From NCBI GenBank assembly GCA_014526335.1, contig JACTAT010000030.1:520946-584945 (forward strand): DNA of 64,000 nucleotides. The letters run 5' to 3'. This DNA is from Chrysaora quinquecirrha (taxonomy: Eukaryota > Cnidaria > Scyphozoa > Semaeostomeae > Pelagiidae). The notes below the pieces were generated by a model. The model made no database searches, had not been told where the DNA came from, and worked only from the letters and a program-made list of their open reading frames with translations. A program made the translations under genes and the position numbers. This document shows, in pieces, positions 59,649-64,000 of this stretch (position 1 is the first letter of the stretch; every line of letters starts with the position of its first letter).

Positions 59649-59900
59649 ATGACATATAAAATCACAAATAGACTATGTCCAGAAAACCTTTGGAACAAAT
59701 TCCAACGAAGATCGCATTACTCTAGTTACAATACCAAATTTTGCAATAATCTTCAAATTCCAAAGTATAATCTGGAGTACTCCAAAAAGAGATTCTCTTA
59801 CACAGCTCTAAAGGCTTGGAATGAAATCCCTATGAACATTAGGGAGCTTCCTACCTTACACCAATTCAAAAAACATTTAAAGGATTATTTGACGAGCTGA
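59649..59900 (+). pseudogene. LINE reverse-transcriptase ORF, C-terminal end
   Basis: The 83-residue frame matches the typical C-terminus of CR1/Jockey-like non-LTR retrotransposon ORF2: MTYKITNRLCPENL, then KRFSYTALKAWNEIPMNIR and LHQFKKHLKDYL. Everything upstream (endonuclease, RT) is missing, as in 5'-truncated LINE insertions. The following ~190 bp to the repeats of ATATGAAAT near 60085 are the presumed 3' end. Confidence 0.72.
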
Positions 59901-60163
59901 AACGTAACACAAACACGACCCCTTGGAAGATCAGCTTAAACTTTTATCAATATAGGCCTGTATGTAAATTGTAAATTAGGAATCCTCATGAATATTTTTT
60001 TGTTTTGCTATTATTGTATTATATATATTTCAGCTGAAAGGTTTTTCGTGTCAAAATAATTAAATATGAAATATGAAATAAATATGTACTTCACTTCATA
60101 ACATTACCCCCTCCTTTAAGAAAAAGCCTCCTGGCTGTTTAGCATCAAACGGGAACGACCTCT

Positions 60164-60571
60164 TCAGGAACATGCGTGTCCTCGGGACGAGTTATACAGG
60201 CTCAGGCTCTGCATCTGCATTCGATTTTGAGGACGGTAAAGATGGCTCCGTAACATCACGCTGATCAAAACATTGTCGGCCGGAAGATCATTGTCACTAA
60301 GATCTGGCAAATTGTCAGGTGTCGATGGTGGCTCTAATGGACGATCAGATGGGTCGTAATACAATTTTAAACGATTGTCACTCCAATTATGGAATCTCGC
60401 ACACAAATCAAATTTATCAAGCCAGTCGTTGATGTTTTCGTGAGGCAAACCACTATATGGGCGAGGTTTAAACAAATTAGATTGTAAATTGCCTTCCATG
60501 GCTGCTTGAACGGCAGTTGTAATCTGAGTTTGTAACTGTTGAGCGGCAGCTTCGTTAGCTTCTTCATTCAT
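60164..60571 (-). pseudogene. Gypsy-like gag N-terminus fused to a polyprotein tail
   Basis: The 135-residue minus-strand frame begins MNEEANEAAAQQLQTQ and contains FKPRPYSGLPHENINDWLDKF, in two parts FKPRPYSG and INDWLDKFDLCARFHNW, a pattern seen at the start of retrotransposon gag proteins. After about residue 70 it changes to a Pro/Asp-rich stretch like the end of a pol protein, and the polypurine-like tract and LTR-like segment follow 50 bp later. I infer an internal deletion of gag-pol. Confidence 0.5.
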
Positions 60572-60770
60572 TGTTGCAGTTGATACAAACGTAGAAAATT
60601 AGGCGAAAATAAATCAAAAATCTGTTTTGATTTTGTTCTTGATTGGAATACAAAATTTGAGAAGCTACGACAAACAAATGTTGCGAGGCAAAACTGTTAA
60701 TTTCCTTTCTTAAAGGCGTAAAAGTTCAAAGAGATTATCGCGAAAGTTCTATGAAAAACTTTGAACGGTC

Positions 60771-61082
60771 TTGAGCATGAATAAACATCGATATCACCGA
60801 ACAGTTTCAATTTCCAAAATATATTTACAAAAAGAACGACGTAGAATAAGCGAAAAAACGTATCAAAAGTCAAATAATCCAAGCAAAGCGATGAACAAAG
60901 TTAACCATGATTTCACTAGCGATGCAAAATGTACCATAATAGAAAGAATAGAAACAAACGCATCTGATAAAATAAGATCCATATTAGAATCACATGAAGA
61001 TAGTTGGATATTGCGTCTAAAAACACTTTCCCCCTATGGCCTCAACAGCAAAATTAATCATCCAGAAAACAATTATCTTTAG
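60771..61082 (+). pseudogene. possible Penelope-like element, C-terminal fragment
   Basis: A 103-residue frame ending DSWILRLKTLSPYGLNSK resembles the end of Penelope-like GIY-YIG endonuclease domains (E..WI..L.T..P.GLN). The RT and most of the endonuclease are absent. The downstream CCTGATGATGACCATAAGG, CGAAACTAGTTG is also typical of retroelement 3' tails. Other retroelement C-termini remain possible. Confidence 0.42.
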
Positions 61083-61287
61083 CATGAAAACAAATGGGTA
61101 TGCCGCAGAATTTCGTTCATTTTATGATTCTTTTTTCCCCTGTGGCCTTTCGTTCAGATTTAACAAGTAATTTAATGCCATATTAACAAACACATTGTAA
61201 AATCAAAATTGTTGTAGTTTAACTCATTCTCCTGATGATGACCATAAGGTCGAAACTAGTTGGGAATTGAGAATTATAATTGTACAT

Positions 61288-61442
<155 letters not shown>

Positions 61443-61535
61443 TGGTAAGTCTATTGATTCTGCGGAATTCTTCGTACATAACAACATACCAATATAGGAA
61501 CGCTCAAAACTGTTACTAGGACATTCCTGCTGAAC

Positions 61536-61594
61536 TCATCATCATCATCATCATCATCATCAGCATCATCATCATTATCATAATCATCATCATT

Positions 61595-61667
<73 letters not shown>

Positions 61668-61700
61668 CCATCATCATGATGACTATACTCATCATCATCT
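61536..61700. repeat. (ATC)n microsatellite
   Basis: Nearly pure ATC/CAT trinucleotide tract, next to repeat C at 61690. Confidence 0.97.
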
Positions 61701-61930
61701 CGTCATGCCAATCATCTTCATATAAGACTGCTTTATCCAGTCCCACATGCGCATCCTCTGCCGCATTTATAGCCCACAAGCATGGCAGCATTCTTCGTAT
61801 CGTACATAGCGACAGGGTCCCTGTGTTTTATAAGCGTTGTACCGCCAACATTCGAACATTGCGACAGCATTGCTATGTTTTATGTCCGAGGGTGTTCGTG
61901 GAACGCATGTAGGTATGTATGTACGGACGC
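61690..61930 (-). repeat. dispersed repeat 'C'
   Basis: 61690-61810 reversed matches 16228-16345 (GGCATGACGAG, ATGCGCATGTGGG, TATAAATGCGGCAGAGG). 61835-61890 matches 53822-53900 reversed. The three copies overlap only in part, so the complete repeat is longer than any one of them. Confidence 0.6.
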
Positions 61931-62265
61931 TTTTTTCTGCCAATTTTGTAACAATAGATGAGTCACAAATATGAGGAAGTAAACTTTGAAGTCGCCGTAA
62001 TTGATCATCATGAAAACCAACTAATTGAAAATTACGGAATTTGTAAACAAGTAGATGATTCATTGTTGTCGACTATTTGGCAAAAGTTCTCCAAGGTCCT
62101 ATTCAGATAATTAGCTTTTTTCCGCCAATCAGAAAATCCTCGAAGTCCGTAAAATACCGACTGGTAAAATATTAAGACTCTAGATGCAACGAAGAAAAGA
62201 CTCAGCAGTGTCGGTATTAAGGTCGTTATATAAGCAACACAACAATCTAATGATATACCCTTTAT
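61931..62265. other. unassigned sequence
   Basis: No supported feature. Confidence 0.35.
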
Positions 62266-62372
62266 ATATTATGGTTACCCGTGGTTACCCGTGGTTACCC
62301 TTGCTAAATTCATACAAAATGCATATAGAATCATGGTTACCCGTATGGTTACCCGATGGTTACCCGTACTTT
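62266..62372 (+). repeat. GGTTACCCGT decamer repeats
   Basis: About six copies of ATGGTTACCCGT-like units in two clusters (62270-62305 and 62333-62370), with some inside an 72-codon frame I consider non-coding. Confidence 0.85.
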
Positions 62373-62586
62373 CTCAACTCTGTACAATGTTTGTATGGAT
62401 AGAATCATTCGTCGAACATAACAGCATCATAAATTAGGTGTGTGGCTTCTGGGCGTGTAATTTTTCGACTTTCACTGGACTAACATTATACTGTATGCTC
62501 TTTGAGCACTGAAGGGGAATTTTAGTGAGAAATCGATATTATGTAGCATCTTTTTAAATATTTAAGTTCCTCTCAAAAATATGTTC
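62373..62586. other. unassigned sequence
   Basis: No supported feature; the DIRS-like frame does not continue here. Confidence 0.35.
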
Positions 62587-62588
62587 TA

Positions 62589-62822
62589 CAGACAATCTTG
62601 GACAAAATATTTGGAAAAAGGCATTTTCTCCAAGGAATATGGCCTATTCCATTGATTTTCTACTTCCATAACTCCAATTCTTCCCCCTTTTACCCCCAAA
62701 ACAACGTTGGTTGTAGAGCTAGACAGCTTTTATACGAAACGACATTGTAACGGGGGAGAAGGGGGAATCAATAGATAACAGCAGACTATTTAGGCCGTTC
62801 CAATATATTTTGTCCAAGATTG
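62589..62822. mobile_element. TA-target MITE (mariner-like ends), 234 bp
   Basis: Left end CAGACAATCTTGGACAAAAT; the reverse complement of the right end is CAATCTTGGACAAAATAT, with TA outside each end (62587-62588, 62823-62824). Inside is a C-rich/G-rich inverted pair (TTCCCCCTTTTACCCCC and partner). It interrupts the recombinase of the DIRS-like element to its right. Confidence 0.8.
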
Positions 62823-62984
62823 TAGTTCAATATAGTGACTTAATGCCGATTGATAAGTTTGAGTGGCTACATGGCTGACGGAACGTGCCAAGAAGGTAGT
62901 GAATAAGCGCAGTGAATACTCCTGGGTAGGGCACCAATCAGAATCGTTCACAAAAGTCCTGAAATGCTCGCTGGCCTTGCTCAT
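62823..62984 (-). pseudogene. DIRS-like tyrosine recombinase, N-terminal fragment
   Basis: The minus-strand frame from 62984 has WCPTQEYSLRLFTTFLA and TYQSALSHYIEL, fitting the core-binding (SAM-like) domain at the start of DIRS-type recombinases (L..F...L......TI..YLSAI). It is in the same frame as the RNase H to its right, separated by two stops. At 62822 the coding sequence runs into a MITE; the catalytic domain is absent. Confidence 0.6.
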
Positions 62985-63041
62985 TAGTGCATCTGCTTGA
63001 CGGTGATATGGACGTGCGTTGTAGGAACTGCATATCTAATT

Positions 63042-63760
63042 TTAACAATTCCATACCTGAGGTGGAACTCGGGTCGAAATCGTTTCGGTTGTAGGTGCTA
63101 ACTGACGAAACATTTGCATCTGCAAACGAGAAAGGCTATCAGCAATGCTATTTTGAACCCCCCGAATTTGCTTTATATTCAACGTAAATTCATGCGTCGT
63201 AGTTAGAAAAAACATTTTTCGAAGTAAGCTGGATATTTCCGCAGATTTGCAAGAACCTGTGGACCAAATTTTTACAACCGCCTCGTTGTCGCAGTGACAC
63301 AATAAACGCTTTTTGTGAAACGATTTGGCCCAAATGAAACAACTCACCGATATCGGGAAGAGCTCTTTCCACTGAAATGATTTTGACTGTGAATGGTCAG
63401 GCCACGGACAAGCAATCCACTTGCCACCAAAGAATATCCCAAAACCCGAGCCTGAGGCGTCCATGAACAAATTGATGTCCGATGAGTATGTGATATTCTT
63501 GTCCAAGATGGAATATTTCCCGTTCCAAGGAAGGAGGCATTCAATCTACCAGCTGATATCTTCACGTGCTGGTTTATTTAGGGAAATATGGTGACTTAAT
63601 TTCTGCACTGAGGTTGATAAATCAATTGGATATCTATTCGGGCAAAGAAGCAGACTTTTCTTGTTGGTGGTTGTGAGAGAAATGCTGTCATTATCGGTAA
63701 CTTTGACAGCAATGTTTTGGCCTGGATTAATAGCTGAATCATAGAAGGAGCTGGTTAGCA
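63042..63760 (-). pseudogene. DIRS-like retroelement, RT end and RNase H
   Basis: Minus strand. From 63506: LFMDASGSGFGIFFGGKW, FQWKELFPI, CDNEAVVKIW, SIADSLSRLQMQMFRQLAP, the RNase H pattern of DIRS/Ngaro retroelements (DAS.G.G, EL, CDN.AVV, AD.LSR). Upstream in frame are LLPWNG and HHISLNKPAREDI, which normally link RT to RNase H; a TAG stop lies between them where a Trp is usual. The frame stays open to about 63760 but the RT catalytic region is not recognisable. Element order (RNase H, then recombinase) fits DIRS. Non-functional. Confidence 0.72.
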
Positions 63761-64000
63761 GAGAGTGAAATTCGATATATTCTTGATTTTTAATGCTTTT
63801 AATGGTTTCTGGGACATCGGGGGCCGGTTATTGATGCTTGAGTAGAAAATTGGCGCATTTGAATTACCTGCTTGAAGTGAGCTGGGCTGCAAGGACTGGA
63901 TCGTTTCCGAATTATTGTTTAGTAGCTCCAGTTGAAGCTCATTTGGTTCTGCAATAACGGAAGCTGGAGATAGTTGTTGAGGACCATTCTGTGTTGAAGA
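63761..64000. other. window edge, unassigned
   Basis: May be further retroelement sequence on the minus strand; no motif I can support. Confidence 0.3.

Larger units (their letters stand above)
58891..60103 (-). repeat. probable LTR (minus strand), split by a LINE fragment
   Basis: On the minus strand the segment begins TGTTATGAAGTGA right after a polypurine-like AAAGGAGGGGGTAA and ends ...GTGGCGTAACA, giving TGTTA...TAACA ends. A TATATATAAAAT box lies about 60 bp from its end (plus 58951-58966). Between the parts is a plus-strand LINE 3' end (about 59640-60085). Three GC-rich hairpins lie inside (59197-59270). No second LTR confirms it. Confidence 0.45.

Overview
The window is repeat-dense eukaryotic DNA, almost certainly from an invertebrate animal. 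The evidence is a spliced Helitron Rep-helicase gene with a GT...AG intron, a Gypsy LTR fragment, a DIRS-type tyrosine-recombinase retroelement, a probable Penelope-like fragment, a LINE 3' end, hAT and TA-target MITEs, 100-bp satellite DNA and many (GAT)n and (TA)n microsatellites. I cannot name the species. I see no convincing host gene: every coding region I can support belongs to, or lies inside, a mobile element.

Layout. 1-12.5 kb: two blocks of a 100-bp satellite, separated by a 2.96-kb TA-flanked inverted-repeat element (itself carrying a 97-bp tandem array) and about 1.1 kb of unrelated DNA. 12.5-13.1 kb: 3' end of a Gypsy element with its LTR, fused to the satellite. 14.07-14.68 kb: hAT-type MITE with a perfect 8-bp target duplication. 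16.4-33.8 kb: nest of one Helitron family ('A'): non-autonomous copies in both orientations with tRNA-like modules, then a probable 11.2-kb autonomous copy encoding a complete Rep-helicase of about 1,472 residues in two exons. 33.8-43.2 kb and 47.8-52.1 kb: pile of a second Helitron family ('B'), each copy starting just after an A or directly against another element; fuller copies end in a palindrome made of two outward-facing Helitron 3' ends. One B copy is split by a 2.5-kb TIR element (TATA duplication) with an intact zinc-finger/F-box ORF and no recognisable transposase. 45.5-47.5 kb: two minisatellites (99 and 65 bp). 53-58.1 kb: TA-target MITEs, one packed with NotI-site repeats, and a large fold-back element with G-rich decamer arrays. 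58.5-64 kb: retroelement remains (LTR-like segment split by a LINE, Gypsy-like gag start, Penelope-like C-terminus, DIRS-like RNase H plus recombinase cut by a MITE).

How it fits together. The family A copies share 5' (TC...ACTAAAATGG) and 3' (palindrome plus CTAG) ends with the copy that encodes Rep-helicase, so that protein is the likely driver of the short copies. The clearest record is at 16.5-22.6 kb: a head-to-tail dimer of family A sits exactly between A and T of an oppositely oriented copy, and the uninterrupted site is preserved at about 22.80 kb. Base-level boundaries are read by eye and may be off by a few bases where copies have decayed.
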